Origin: an uncultured Clostridia bacterium
Lineage (GTDB): Bacteria > Bacillota > Clostridia > Lachnospirales > Lachnospiraceae
Direction of reading: 5' to 3'
Length of the DNA: 64,000 nucleotides
NCBI GenBank assembly: GCA_947174885.1
Contig: CAMWKO010000006.1
Location: 47,210-111,209 of the forward strand
Below, piece by piece: positions 44,780 through 54,294 of this stretch (position 1 is its first letter; each line of letters starts with the position of its first letter). A model generated the notes under the pieces. The model ran no database searches, was not told where the DNA came from, and saw only the letters and a list, made by a program, of their open reading frames with translations. Both the position numbers and the translations under genes were made by a program.

Positions 44780-47294
44780 TACAACACTCCTTTAACACTC
44801 CATAAAAAAATACACTTGTCGCATCTACATTCAAAGAACGAGTTTGGAAATTTCTTGCAATCTGGTAAAATTGTCTATACTCATCAGATGAAAAGTATTC
44901 CATCTGTTCTTCTGTCAGTTCTATATCTTCTTTTGGTATCAACACAGCAACAGAACCATTCACTATCACATTCTCTGTGTTACGCATTACTCTTGGCTTA
45001 TAAGTCATATTAGGAGTCAAATACACATTCTGATTATTAACATACTTATAGGCACTTAAAACCTCCGCCTTATCCTTTTTGATATAGGAATCATATCCTG
45101 GTATATCAACAATTTTTTTTCCATCATCACTAATATTTCTAGACTTAATTACACGTAAACATTCTTTTCCTTTCTCCTGTGTTGTATTCGAATTTGTAAT
45201 CTGTCTGTCTCTAAAAACAATAAACTTATCAAAATCAAGTTTCTTGGAAATACTATCAAAGAAATCATCCCTGTAGATTATCCAATAGGGATACGTTTTA
45301 TCCGTAATATATTTTTGATTTTGGATAATACTTTTCTTTAATGTCATAGATTCCACTTTTGTATCTTTCGGCTGACCAAGTGTATCAATAAACAAACATA
45401 TCGTTTCAATAAGTACACCTTTAAAACCATTTTCGCCGTAATCCTGAATACAATCTATTTTCTTTTCAGAAAGTAATTCTCTAGTTACATTAAACTCTGG
45501 CGTATTTAATACTGCCTTAGGCATTATCATCACAACATAATCCGCAATAGATATTGCTTTTTCTAAAAAGAATTCAAATGTATTAGTTGTATCCTTATTA
45601 ACATTGTTTTTCAAATATTTTGTTGCTTCTTTCGCTTTCAATTTTGAAAATGGCGGATTGCCGATTACTAAATCATACCTTTTCTTAAAATTATGCAACA
45701 ATGTATCTGCATGAATAAAATTCAATTTTACATTGGATGGTATTCTTTGCTTTTGCAACATTAATTCAAGAATCTGTAAATTCTTTTTATCAATATCCAC
45801 TACATCGATATTAACGCTCTTAATTCCCTCATACTTCTTGAATATAAATGGTAAGAAATTACCAACCCCAACCGATGGCTCCAATACACTAATTTCGTCT
45901 TTCTCAAAATCAGGAATCTGCTTATAAATTTCATTCAAAATAAATTTATTGGTATAGTATGCGGCATTATTATCTCTTTTAGAGTTTGTTAATTCTGCTA
46001 TCAATGCCAACGAAGCTGCACCCAAGTTGAGTGGATTATCCACTATAAACTTCATCAAATTCTCAACTTTCAACAACTTATACTCTTCTATCGTTTTACT
46101 AATCGTTGTATTTGTTAAATGCTCCTGCTCCATAAAATCCTTTATATTACAAGCAATTTGGAAGAATATCTCTGTAGGAACAGCCTCGCCAATACTCTGT
46201 CTAATCTTTATTTCTTCTTTTTTAAGCAATATACTTTTATTCGTTTCTGACAAAGCATTAAGTTCTTCTAACGACTTATCAATCCATCTAAAATCACTTG
46301 GAATAGTCATAATTTTCATAAGTTCACGAATAGAAAATACTCTATCTTCTTCTGGATGAATCGTATTCTGACTTGCAAGTTGGTCATTTCTTGTATGAAT
46401 ACATGGTGCAACCTTATCCCAATATTGACGTGTATACTTGTCCCCATTCTTCTGAATATTAGGTACAACTTTACCATCCACAATCTTATGCGGACGATTC
46501 AATTCATCTTCATTATCAAAGGCACACTCACCCTCTTTTAAATCATGAATCCAACAACGCATTTTTTCCGGATATATTCTAAATGCATGATAAAAATCTG
46601 TTGGGCATATTTCCCCCCATTCAAGCTTAGGCATATTACCAATTACTTGTTTCAAATTCATTTCTTCTACATAAGTAGGAAACAATTCAATAGGTGCAAC
46701 ATATTCAGATATTTCTTTACTCACACCAATAACAACTGTACGTGTTCTAGATGAATTTGAACCATAATTTTTAAAATTTAGAATTCTGCTAACAATTATA
46801 TATTTGTTGCTCAATTCTTCATAAATCACATCAGCTATTGATTTAATTGTTCCATCTGGTGCTGTACATACAGTTTTCATAAATGCAGCTACATTTTCGA
46901 AAATGAAAAATCTTGGATTTATCTTTTGTATTAAATGTACAGACTCTACCACTAAACTATTTCTTACAATCTCATTTTCGGTCTTTTTATGATTAGCAAC
47001 GGACATACCCTGACAAGGTGGTGTAGCAACTAAAACATCCACTTTATCATTTCCCAATTTTTCCCATCTCTTTATTTCCTCAAAAATTTTGTCCTTAGTT
47101 TCATCCTTAGTTATATCATCACAAATATATCCTGACTCATATTTACACTTATTATTAAATTTTTGAACATTCAATCTTCTTTCTATTAACTCATTTGTAG
47201 CTATACACTCAAAGCTTGCTTTCTTAAATCCAAAACAACCAACTCCTGCGCAGCTAAATAGACTTATATATGTTAATGTTTTATCTTTTAACAT
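44772..47294 (-). CDS. Fused C5-cytosine and adenine-type DNA methyltransferase
   Basis: 840 residues. Residues 1 to about 400 are a C5-MTase: SLFSCAGVGCFGFK (motif I), VATPPCQGMSVA (catalytic PCQ), FFIFENV (ENV), RTRTVVIG (RxR). From about 430 a second MTase: SVLEPSVGVGNFLPF (SAM site) and YDLVIGNPPFSKLK (NPPF, amino-MTase). Fusing both suggests an asymmetric target methylated differently on each strand, as in Alw26I/Eco31I/Esp3I-type IIS systems. It starts inside the controller-like HTH gene (14-base overlap) and ends in the HNH nuclease. Confidence 0.88.
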   Translation of the reverse strand: MLKDKTLTYISLFSCAGVGCFGFKKASFECIATNELIERRLNVQKFNNKCKYESGYICDDITKDETKDKIFEEIKRWEKLGNDKVDVLVATPPCQGMSVANHKKTENEIVRNSLVVESVHLIQKINPRFFIFENVAAFMKTVCTAPDGTIKSIADVIYEELSNKYIIVSRILNFKNYGSNSSRTRTVVIGVSKEISEYVAPIELFPTYVEEMNLKQVIGNMPKLEWGEICPTDFYHAFRIYPEKMRCWIHDLKEGECAFDNEDELNRPHKIVDGKVVPNIQKNGDKYTRQYWDKVAPCIHTRNDQLASQNTIHPEEDRVFSIRELMKIMTIPSDFRWIDKSLEELNALSETNKSILLKKEEIKIRQSIGEAVPTEIFFQIACNIKDFMEQEHLTNTTISKTIEEYKLLKVENLMKFIVDNPLNLGAASLALIAELTNSKRDNNAAYYTNKFILNEIYKQIPDFEKDEISVLEPSVGVGNFLPFIFKKYEGIKSVNIDVVDIDKKNLQILELMLQKQRIPSNVKLNFIHADTLLHNFKKRYDLVIGNPPFSKLKAKEATKYLKNNVNKDTTNTFEFFLEKAISIADYVVMIMPKAVLNTPEFNVTRELLSEKKIDCIQDYGENGFKGVLIETICLFIDTLGQPKDTKVESMTLKKSIIQNQKYITDKTYPYWIIYRDDFFDSISKKLDFDKFIVFRDRQITNSNTTQEKGKECLRVIKSRNISDDGKKIVDIPGYDSYIKKDKAEVLSAYKYVNNQNVYLTPNMTYKPRVMRNTENVIVNGSVAVLIPKEDIELTEEQMEYFSSDEYRQFYQIARNFQTRSLNVDATSVFFYGVLKECCNG

Positions 47295-47481
47295 TCAAAT
47301 ACACCTCGTTTACTATGATTGTTTTTCTAGCATCCACAGGTTTTTCTGAATCATATGGAATAAGCCATGTTTTTCCTTTTTTCACAACCCATGCTATTCG
47401 GACCTGTTCGCACAAAACAGCAATTCTTATTGAGGAGATTTCCCACCTTTTTGACATCTCTATTGTTATTAAATATTCCAT
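47281..47481 (-). CDS. Excisionase-like HTH protein, possible R-M controller
   Basis: 66 residues from the ATG at 47481, preceded by GGAGGAGTGAC; the longer track ORF starts before this RBS. EYLITIEMSKRWEISSIRIA and RKGKxWLIP-like KKGKTWLIPYDSEKPVDAR match small MerR/excisionase-type wing-HTH proteins. It overlaps the methyltransferase start by 14 bases, suggesting translational coupling and control of the R-M operon. Confidence 0.72.
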   Translation of the reverse strand: MEYLITIEMSKRWEISSIRIAVLCEQVRIAWVVKKGKTWLIPYDSEKPVDARKTIIVNEVYLNVKR

Positions 47482-47766
47482 GTCACTCCTCCTTATCCCA
47501 TACATATCATTATATTCATTTATTAGAATAATTGCAAATACTTTTGCAGCAATTATTCTTTTTCCCTTAATATGTAGCATAGGCAAGTCACTTGGTTTGC
47601 AACTTTCCCATTTTCTATCATCTCACAAAATTTTACCCATACTCTTTACAAATAACTCTATTATTAAGAAGATTGTAGGACACCTGGGTGATATGACACT
47701 TAGATAAAAAGTGTATACCCACTTTGATATAAAAGAGCTCGTAGATGCGATTAATAAAATTTAAAT

Positions 47767-47803
47767 TAAAAAGGACATTCCCAGATTTCTCTGAAAATGT
47801 CCT
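47767..47803 (-). terminator. Terminator of the rplM-rpsI transcript
   Basis: On the minus strand AGGACATT and AATGTCCT form an 8-bp stem with a 16-base loop, followed by TTTTTAATTT. It lies 145 bases after rpsI. Between 47482 and 47766 I see only weak frames and no gene. Confidence 0.75.
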
Positions 47804-47821
47804 ATAAATATCATTGATATT

Positions 47822-47854
47822 CGTGTTGCATACTTGTTGCATATGTGTTGCATA
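47822..47854. repeat. Three 11-bp iterons beside rpsI
   Basis: TGTTGCATA occurs three times at an exact 11-base period (CGTGTTGCATA, CTTGTTGCATA, TGTGTTGCATA), one helical turn apart. It resembles arm-type sites for a recombinase or a repressor site. Confidence 0.55.
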
Positions 47855-47947
47855 CCATTTGAAATCCAGCACATCTGCCAACTTTCCACAACCTCTGTAA
47901 CCCTTGTAAAATCGGTTTTTTCTTGAATCTTGCGCATTGACCGCAAA

Positions 47948-48346
47948 TTATCTCTTCGAGAACTGTGGTGCACGTCTCGCAGCCTTTAAACCGTACTTCT
48001 TTCTTTCCTTCATTCTTGGATCTCTTGTTAAGTAACCGGCTTTCTTTAATGTTGGTCTGTAATCAGAATCAACCTGTAATAAAGCTCTTGAGATACCATG
48101 TCTTATAGCACCTGCCTGACCTGTATATCCGCCACCGTGAACGTTTACAAGTACATCAAACTTATCAGCTGTTTCTGTTGCTGTAAGTGGCTGACGAACT
48201 ATAACCTTTAATGTTTCAAGACCAAAGTATTCATCAATACTTCTCTTGTTTATTGTAATATTACCTGTACCAGGTACCAAATATACTCTTGCAATACTCT
48301 TTTTTCTTCTACCTGTTCCGTAGAACTTTCCTGCTGTTTTAGCCAT
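47948..48346 (-). CDS. rpsI: 30S ribosomal protein S9
   Basis: 132 residues; [14 protein letters not shown] at the start and the invariant C-terminal [11 protein letters not shown]-like [11 protein letters not shown] tail that reaches the ribosomal P site. Follows rplM by 25 bases in the universal L13-S9 operon. Confidence 0.97.
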   Translation of the reverse strand: MAKTAGKFYGTGRRKKSIARVYLVPGTGNITINKRSIDEYFGLETLKVIVRQPLTATETADKFDVLVNVHGGGYTGQAGAIRHGISRALLQVDSDYRPTLKKAGYLTRDPRMKERKKYGLKAARRAPQFSKR

Positions 48347-48371
48347 TGTAATTTCCTCCTTCCAGTCCTAA

Positions 48372-48800
48372 TTAAAATGTTAATGTCTCAGGCTTCTGAG
48401 CTGCGTGCGGATGTTCAGCACCAGCATATACATGAAGCTTTGTGTACATCTGTCTTCCTAAAGGTCCCTTTGGAAGCATTCCTTTAACTGCGAATTCAAT
48501 TACTCTTTCAGGATGTTTAGCGAGCATTTCTTTAAGTGTTGTTTCCTTTAAGCCGCCAACATAATCTGAATGATGATAATACATCTTCTGATCTAATTTC
48601 TTACCTGTTACTTTAATCTTATCTGCATTGATTACGATTACATAATCGCCTGTATCAATATGTGGTGTATAAGTAGGCTTATTCTTACCTCTTAAAACCT
48701 TAGCTACTTCTGATGATAAACGTCCTAATGTACATCCATCAGCATCAACTACATACCATTTTCTTTCGATTTTTTCTGGACTTGCCATAAAAGTCTTCAT
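48372..48800 (-). CDS. rplM: 50S ribosomal protein L13
   Basis: 142 residues; [39 protein letters not shown] and [20 protein letters not shown] are classic L13. The start MKTFMASP is usual for Firmicutes, with AGGAGG upstream. Leader and promoter are described separately. Confidence 0.97.
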   Translation of the reverse strand: MKTFMASPEKIERKWYVVDADGCTLGRLSSEVAKVLRGKNKPTYTPHIDTGDYVIVINADKIKVTGKKLDQKMYYHHSDYVGGLKETTLKEMLAKHPERVIEFAVKGMLPKGPLGRQMYTKLHVYAGAEHPHAAQKPETLTF

Positions 48801-49017
48801 GGATTTTTCCTCCTGTTTGATGATTAATACTATTCTTGGCTTCTAAAATTCATATCCGGGTTTTGAAATGAATAATAAAAACCCGAGCCATGTACCGGCT
48901 CCTCTAGCTGTCTGCTTATACAGACTTAAGATTTATGAACGCCATATAAACAGATAATCAGTCTGCTTATGGGCTGTCACAATTAAACATTATAACTTAA
49001 TTAAATAACACTGTCAA
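48801..49017 (-). promoter_or_regulatory. rplM promoter and structured leader with terminator
   Basis: TTGACA (49012-49017) and TATAAT (48989-48994), 17 bases apart, are a perfect sigma-A promoter. The roughly 180-base leader carries GTCTG/CAGAC stems and, at 48885-48901, GAGCC-GGTACAT-GGCTC followed by GGGTTTTTATT, an intrinsic-terminator shape. It fits the L13 autoregulatory leader concept, in which free L13 would favour termination. Confidence 0.65.
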
Positions 49018-49019
49018 CC

Positions 49020-49224
49020 GGAATATTTCTTAGAGTTTCCGTATTTTTATTTTCAGCTTCAAAAACTCTTGTTGCCAAAGGCAACATAGACATCTTGCAC
49101 AAAAAGTTGCAGATGAGAGTGAACTTTCATCTGCAACTTTTTGTGCAAGCTGCTTACATTGTTATGATTATGTAAGCTTTTTGAAACTAAAAATAAAAAA
49201 TACGGAAACTCAAGGAATATTTCC
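49020..49224. repeat. Foldback intergenic repeat, copy B
   Basis: About 45-bp imperfect terminal inverted repeats (GGAATATTT... GAGTTTCCGTATTTTT and complement, ending TTGAAACT... ) enclose a second perfect 23-bp palindrome (CTTGCACAAAAAGTTGCAGATGA, arms 49094-49116 and 49127-49149, loop 10). Its left half, reversed, matches copy A. It fills the whole gap between the rplM promoter and the ABC permease stop and may act as terminator for both. Confidence 0.85.
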
Positions 49225-49226
49225 GA

Positions 49227-51584
49227 CTACTCCATATTCAACAGCTCCATACCCACCTTCTTTATTTTCCTTGAAGAAATATATGCAAATAACATAAACA
49301 ACACAGTTACAACCACTGACGGAACTATTGTATCAATAACACCTAATGATGTGCTAAATCTGCTTATTCCGCACATTTTCATTATTATAAGAACAATAGC
49401 ATCCGTACATAAAGCACTTAAGACTATGCCTATTACCGAACCTATAACCGAAGCTATACCAAATCTTAATGCAAATGTCATTCTAAGCTTTCTTATATTA
49501 AAGCCCAAAACCTTATATATACTTAGGTCGTATTTTTCCTTAAACAGTATTTTACTGCCTGTTAAAGCTACTACTACTAATACGAATATAACTACCACTA
49601 TATATATTAATACTACCAGTGATTCCACTGACATAACAAGCACATCATAGCCCTGCCAGTTTCTTCCGCTTAGATTTACATCTATATTTTCTCCAAATTT
49701 TTCTAACAGCTCACCGGTTATTATATCTGTTTTTTCACTGTCTTCTAATATATAAACTTTATACGTTTTTATATTATCCGCAATTCTTTTAATACCCTCA
49801 TAGCTTACTGCAAAGTTATATCCCATATCATTAATATTTTGATACAGACCGCTTACAATATATTCCGCCGAATTCTCTCCGAAGGATACTGTTACAGTAT
49901 CTCCAATACCTATTCCCAATTCCTCTGACATAAACTCAGTAATAAGTACTTCATTATTGTATGCACATGTTCTTCCTTCCAATATATAAAAATACTCCGG
50001 TGCTCCTGATATACTGCAATTATAATTTATTCCGTTTAACATAATATGATATCCCGCATAATCATACTCCGCTTCTATTTCCGTATGTCTGTTAATAATT
50101 TCTAATGCTTCTTCCCTGTCTTCATCATTATAATATTTAATTCCCAAATCATATCTGATATTTGAAAACAGATCTAAAAGTCCCTCCTTATCACTTATCC
50201 ATACATTCATCCTGGTTGCCAGCATTACAACAAATACCAGTAATGTCACGATAAACGTAACACCAATGTACCCTCTTATACCTGAAACAAACTGTCTCAA
50301 TGCTAAAAAGAAATTCATTCCTTTTTTATAGATTGGCATTTTGGCTCTTGAAGAAAAATATATCTCATCTTTTCCGTTTCTAATTGCTTTAATAGGTGTA
50401 TTATTTTTTATCTTAATTGTCTTTATAAAAATAAATGCTATAAATAATATAAGTATTGTAATTAATACCGACAGGCACTCCAAAAACGGAATTTCAGTAG
50501 GTATAAGGATACTTGTAACCGTAATCATGCTTTGATTCATTATACTAACTCCAAATCCCAATACACTAATTCCTGCTATCATTCCTATAAATATCGAAAG
50601 CATATACTGTGCTATCTGCAATATTCTCAAATGATGCTTTGTAAAACCTACTGCCTTTAGTATCCCCATATTAACATAATCCTGCTCTATGGTTGTACTT
50701 ACATTATGTCCTATTATAATCAATGCAACTGTTAATAATATTACGACAAATGCCAGCAGAAATCCGGAAAACAGATTTTGCAGTAATAACATAAATCCCA
50801 CCATAGCATTTCTTGAATAAGCATACTCAGTATATTCTCCCAAAATAGTTTCATTATTTATAACATTCTGAAAATCATTTTCAGAAAGCTTACTCTCTGT
50901 GTTCTTATAAGTATGTATCATTCCTACATTACTTATATTGTCATAATCAATTCCATAATCACCATCGAGCCACTCACATATTTCCTCATAATCATCATTA
51001 GAAATTAATACCACCTTCATTCCCATCATTGCTCCACCCATTATAGGATCTTCAATATATCCTGCAATTTTAAAGGTGATTGCTCCGGGCTCGCCAAGCT
51101 CAATAACCATTTCATCTCCTATCCTGCAATCATATAATTCACAGAAAGCCGGAGATATCAGTATCTCTCCCTTTTTAAGCTTACTGTCCCCCTCATAAAC
51201 CCCTGTCATTTCAGGGTTTAATCTTTTATATTTTAAATTAATTCCTTCATATGGCATTAAAAATACCTTAGGATCACTGCTTATCTCTCCGTTAATGAAA
51301 TATTCATTAACATCTATGGCATTTCTTATTTCTACCCTGTCGACATTCTCATTTCTTTCTAAGTCCCTGGCTATTTCATCTAAATAGTCAGTTGCGTATA
51401 TCCAGCTTGTATAATCACCAAATCCGATTCTGTCAATTTCACTTTCCACATATTTTTTTGAATTGACACATAAGGTAATGGTGGAGCATACACATACTGT
51501 CACTAAAAATATAATTACCATTATGCCAATAAAGCTTCCCTTTTGGCGTTTTATATTTGCTTTTAACAATATTAAATATTCCAT
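49227..51584 (-). CDS. FtsX-family ABC transporter permease
   Basis: 785 residues: an N-terminal helix, a periplasmic-type (extracellular) domain, three helices around 270-400, a second extracellular domain and three C-terminal helices; the duplicated FtsX layout of MacB/BceB-like permeases. GILKAVGFTKHHLRIL and IYKVLGFNIRKLRM are the paired coupling motifs. Probably antimicrobial peptide or lipoprotein-related export/resistance, with the ATPase and two-component system upstream. Confidence 0.85.
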   Translation of the reverse strand: MEYLILLKANIKRQKGSFIGIMVIIFLVTVCVCSTITLCVNSKKYVESEIDRIGFGDYTSWIYATDYLDEIARDLERNENVDRVEIRNAIDVNEYFINGEISSDPKVFLMPYEGINLKYKRLNPEMTGVYEGDSKLKKGEILISPAFCELYDCRIGDEMVIELGEPGAITFKIAGYIEDPIMGGAMMGMKVVLISNDDYEEICEWLDGDYGIDYDNISNVGMIHTYKNTESKLSENDFQNVINNETILGEYTEYAYSRNAMVGFMLLLQNLFSGFLLAFVVILLTVALIIIGHNVSTTIEQDYVNMGILKAVGFTKHHLRILQIAQYMLSIFIGMIAGISVLGFGVSIMNQSMITVTSILIPTEIPFLECLSVLITILILFIAFIFIKTIKIKNNTPIKAIRNGKDEIYFSSRAKMPIYKKGMNFFLALRQFVSGIRGYIGVTFIVTLLVFVVMLATRMNVWISDKEGLLDLFSNIRYDLGIKYYNDEDREEALEIINRHTEIEAEYDYAGYHIMLNGINYNCSISGAPEYFYILEGRTCAYNNEVLITEFMSEELGIGIGDTVTVSFGENSAEYIVSGLYQNINDMGYNFAVSYEGIKRIADNIKTYKVYILEDSEKTDIITGELLEKFGENIDVNLSGRNWQGYDVLVMSVESLVVLIYIVVVIFVLVVVALTGSKILFKEKYDLSIYKVLGFNIRKLRMTFALRFGIASVIGSVIGIVLSALCTDAIVLIIMKMCGISRFSTSLGVIDTIVPSVVVTVLFMLFAYISSRKIKKVGMELLNME

Positions 51585-51595
51585 AATATTACCTC

Positions 51596-52357
51596 CTACC
51601 AGTTAAGTGAGGTAAGCCATGCGTTAACCTGTGCTTCTCTGGATTTTGCATCCTCACTGCTGTACCTGTTCAGCTTCATCTCTCCTATTACCCTGCCATC
51701 CTCCAAATATAAAAGTCTTGTGGCACGAATGGCAGCCTTCAAATCATGAGTAACCATTAAAATACTCTGTCCCCTCTCATTTATATCCGTCATAAGATTT
51801 AATACATCTGTTGTGTTACTCTTATTTAAAGCACCTGTCGGCTCGTCGGCAAATATAATTTGCGGATGATTTATTAAAGCTCTGGCAATAGCACATCTTT
51901 GAGCTTCGCCACCTGATACCTGTGAAGGTAATCTGTCCTTTGCCTCATTTACATTCATCATCTCTAACAGCTTATCTGCCTCATCATTTACTTCCTTATA
52001 TTTTCTGTCCTTTGAAAGATAGCCTGTTACTGCTACATTTTCAAACAATGTAAGGTTGCTTACCAGATGTGCCTGCTGAAATACAAAGCCAAAGTCATTA
52101 GCTCTGATTGCTGCCATTTTTGTCTCATTATATCTACTGATAACCTCCTCCTTATATATAACCTCTCCACTTGTAATCCTGTCCATCCCGCTAAGGGCAT
52201 ATAGCAATGTAGATTTTCCTGAGCCCGACCTGCCCATTATAACCGTGAAATCCCCCTCATATATTTCTATATTGAGCATATTAAGAACATGATTCTGCCT
52301 GCCGTTATTGGCGAAGCTTTTACATATATCTTTACCTTTTATTAAAACATCAGCCAT
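51596..52357 (-). CDS. ABC transporter ATP-binding protein (LolD/MacB-like)
   Basis: 253 residues. Walker A GRSGSGKSTLLYAL, Q-loop FVFQQAHLV, signature SGGEAQRCAIARAL and Walker B IIFADEPTGALN are intact. The subfamily is that of FtsX-type permease partners. It is 11 bases before the permease gene. Confidence 0.9.
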   Translation of the reverse strand: MADVLIKGKDICKSFANNGRQNHVLNMLNIEIYEGDFTVIMGRSGSGKSTLLYALSGMDRITSGEVIYKEEVISRYNETKMAAIRANDFGFVFQQAHLVSNLTLFENVAVTGYLSKDRKYKEVNDEADKLLEMMNVNEAKDRLPSQVSGGEAQRCAIARALINHPQIIFADEPTGALNKSNTTDVLNLMTDINERGQSILMVTHDLKAAIRATRLLYLEDGRVIGEMKLNRYSSEDAKSREAQVNAWLTSLNW

Positions 52358-52426
52358 ATTGCTAACCTCCTAAGTGTTGAAAAGCTCTTTACTTAAAGTT
52401 ACGCATAAACTATAACATTTTAATTA

Positions 52427-53569
52427 TTAAGAAATCTTTAAGAACTTTAAAATTATTTCCAATCCCTCTCTGCTGTTATTCAGCTCCACATCTGCATCCA
52501 TCTTCTCCATAATGTATTTAACAATATAAAGTCCCAGTCCTGAGCCCTCAATGTTTTCTGTGTTTTTTCCACGATAAAATTTATTAAAAATAAACGGTAC
52601 ATCTTCATCAGGTATACCATTGCCACCATCCTTAATATGAATTTCATAAGTATCTTCTTTAATAACCGTCCAAATTCTTACCTCATATCCTCCTGCATAT
52701 TTTTTTGCATTGTTTAATATATTCTCAATTACCTGTGCCATTCGCTTTTTGTCAATAAGAGCATATGCCTCATGTATAGGTTCTTCAATTTTTACCATAT
52801 CATAATTCATATCTCTTACTGCTTCTTCTATGACATTTTTCAAATTACAGCTTTTTATATTAAATTCAAGCTTATCAAGCTCCGATAAAGAGTGCAGTAC
52901 CAAATCATTAGTCAGCTTTGTAACTTCGTCACATTTTCTTATAATAGTACCTGTATATTTCACTCTTTTTTCATAGGAATTATCAATAGCTGCCTCTAAT
53001 CCCTCTGCATAAGCTCTTATTGATGCTATCGGAGTTTTAATATCATGGGATAATGTTGCAATTATAAGTTTATTTTCCTCTACTGCCCTGGCCTCATTTT
53101 TCCTTGCTCTTACAATCTCACCTCTCATATGGTCAAAGCACCAGGTAAATGCACCAAAAAAGTTTTTTCTCTCATATTTTAAATCAACATCAAAATTACC
53201 CTTTGCCAGCTCTCCTGCGTATTTCTCCAGCTTTCCAAAGGGTTTTATTATCCTTAAATAAATATATAAAAATGCAGCAAAAATATACACCGCATCAAAA
53301 CAGATGTAAAATACAATTATTTTTGTTACATACTCTTTTCTATCCTTTTCATAGTTTGATTCCTTTTGTATTAAAATCTCTAACTGCTCTTTTGCTATAT
53401 TTTCTCCGTCCTCATCTGTTGTTAATGCTTTAATTTCATTTAAAAGCACCAGACTGTTTTTGCTCTCGTCTTCCTTTAAACTTCTTTTTATATATACAAA
53501 AAATATCCCTGAAATTATAAGCAATAAGACAAGAAAAAATATCAGTGTTATTATTAATTGCTTTTTCAT
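52427..53569 (-). CDS. Sensor histidine kinase
   Basis: 380 residues: two membrane helices (about 5-25 and 80-103) around a short extracellular loop, a HAMP-like segment, phospho-His in LSHDIKTPIASIRAYAEGL, and the N, G1 and G2 boxes (ENILNNAKKYAGG, KDGGNGIPDE, GSGLGLYIVK). It would sense envelope stress or peptide and signal to the regulator 28 bases upstream. Confidence 0.9.
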   Translation of the reverse strand: MKKQLIITLIFFLVLLLIISGIFFVYIKRSLKEDESKNSLVLLNEIKALTTDEDGENIAKEQLEILIQKESNYEKDRKEYVTKIIVFYICFDAVYIFAAFLYIYLRIIKPFGKLEKYAGELAKGNFDVDLKYERKNFFGAFTWCFDHMRGEIVRARKNEARAVEENKLIIATLSHDIKTPIASIRAYAEGLEAAIDNSYEKRVKYTGTIIRKCDEVTKLTNDLVLHSLSELDKLEFNIKSCNLKNVIEEAVRDMNYDMVKIEEPIHEAYALIDKKRMAQVIENILNNAKKYAGGYEVRIWTVIKEDTYEIHIKDGGNGIPDEDVPFIFNKFYRGKNTENIEGSGLGLYIVKYIMEKMDADVELNNSREGLEIILKFLKIS

Positions 53570-53597
53570 AATATATTAAGCCTTTCTTTTACTTCCG

Positions 53598-54293
53598 TTA
53601 AATACTTACGCCGGTAAGCTTATATCCTACTCCCCACACAGTTTCAATAATTTCCGGCTTTGCAGGATTAGCCTCCAGCTTTTCCCTTAGCCAGCGTATA
53701 TGAACTGCTATCGTTGCAATTTCCACATCCGAAAATGCACCCCATACCTTATATAGAATTTCCTCTTTGGTCACGATTTTTCCTGCATTTTCACATAAGA
53801 TTTTAAGAATATCAAATTCCTTGAGTGACAGCTTTAATAAAGTACCCTCCTTTGTCACTTCCCTCGTAGTTGCATTTACTTCTATTTCAGCCCTTTTTCC
53901 AAGCTTATAAATTTTTTCTTCTTCCTCTCCGTAAGTTCTTCTTATAATCGCTTTAATCCTATAAAGAAGCTCCTTTAGAGAATACGGCTTTGAAATATAA
54001 TCATCTCCGCCAATATCCAGTCCTGTAATTTTATCGTCCTCACTTGTCCTTGCGCTGGCAAATATAACAGGTACTTTTGACACCTTACGCAACTCTTTGC
54101 ACACAAAAAAGCCTGTTTCATCAGGCAGATTAATATCCAGTAATATTAAATCAAATTTATTTTTTTCCAGTATACTGAAGGCTTCATCACTGCTTACTGC
54201 AAGCTTTACCTCATAGCCGTAGCCGCAAAGCATATCCTTTGTGATTTCCATCAGGTCTGTATCATCATCTACAATTAAAATTTTATATGCCAT
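53598..54293 (-). CDS. OmpR-family response regulator
   Basis: 231 residues: receiver (LIVDDDTDLM, phospho-Asp in LILLDINLPDETG, SKPYSLKELL) and winged-helix DNA-binding domain (VWGAFSDVEIATIAVHIRWL, ETVWGVGYKL). Pairs with the kinase downstream; it starts one base after truA's stop, so the whole cassette is read through from truA. Confidence 0.92.
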   Translation of the reverse strand: MAYKILIVDDDTDLMEITKDMLCGYGYEVKLAVSSDEAFSILEKNKFDLILLDINLPDETGFFVCKELRKVSKVPVIFASARTSEDDKITGLDIGGDDYISKPYSLKELLYRIKAIIRRTYGEEEEKIYKLGKRAEIEVNATTREVTKEGTLLKLSLKEFDILKILCENAGKIVTKEEILYKVWGAFSDVEIATIAVHIRWLREKLEANPAKPEIIETVWGVGYKLTGVSI

Positions 54294-54294
54294 A

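Noticed and set aside
47270-47707. Plus-strand 145-aa ORF over the HTH gene
   Set aside because: Antisense to a gene with strong RBS and HTH motif; the product has no recognisable domain.
47822-47854. CRISPR array
   Set aside because: Repeat unit is 11 bases in direct tandem without spacers; no cas gene is in the window.
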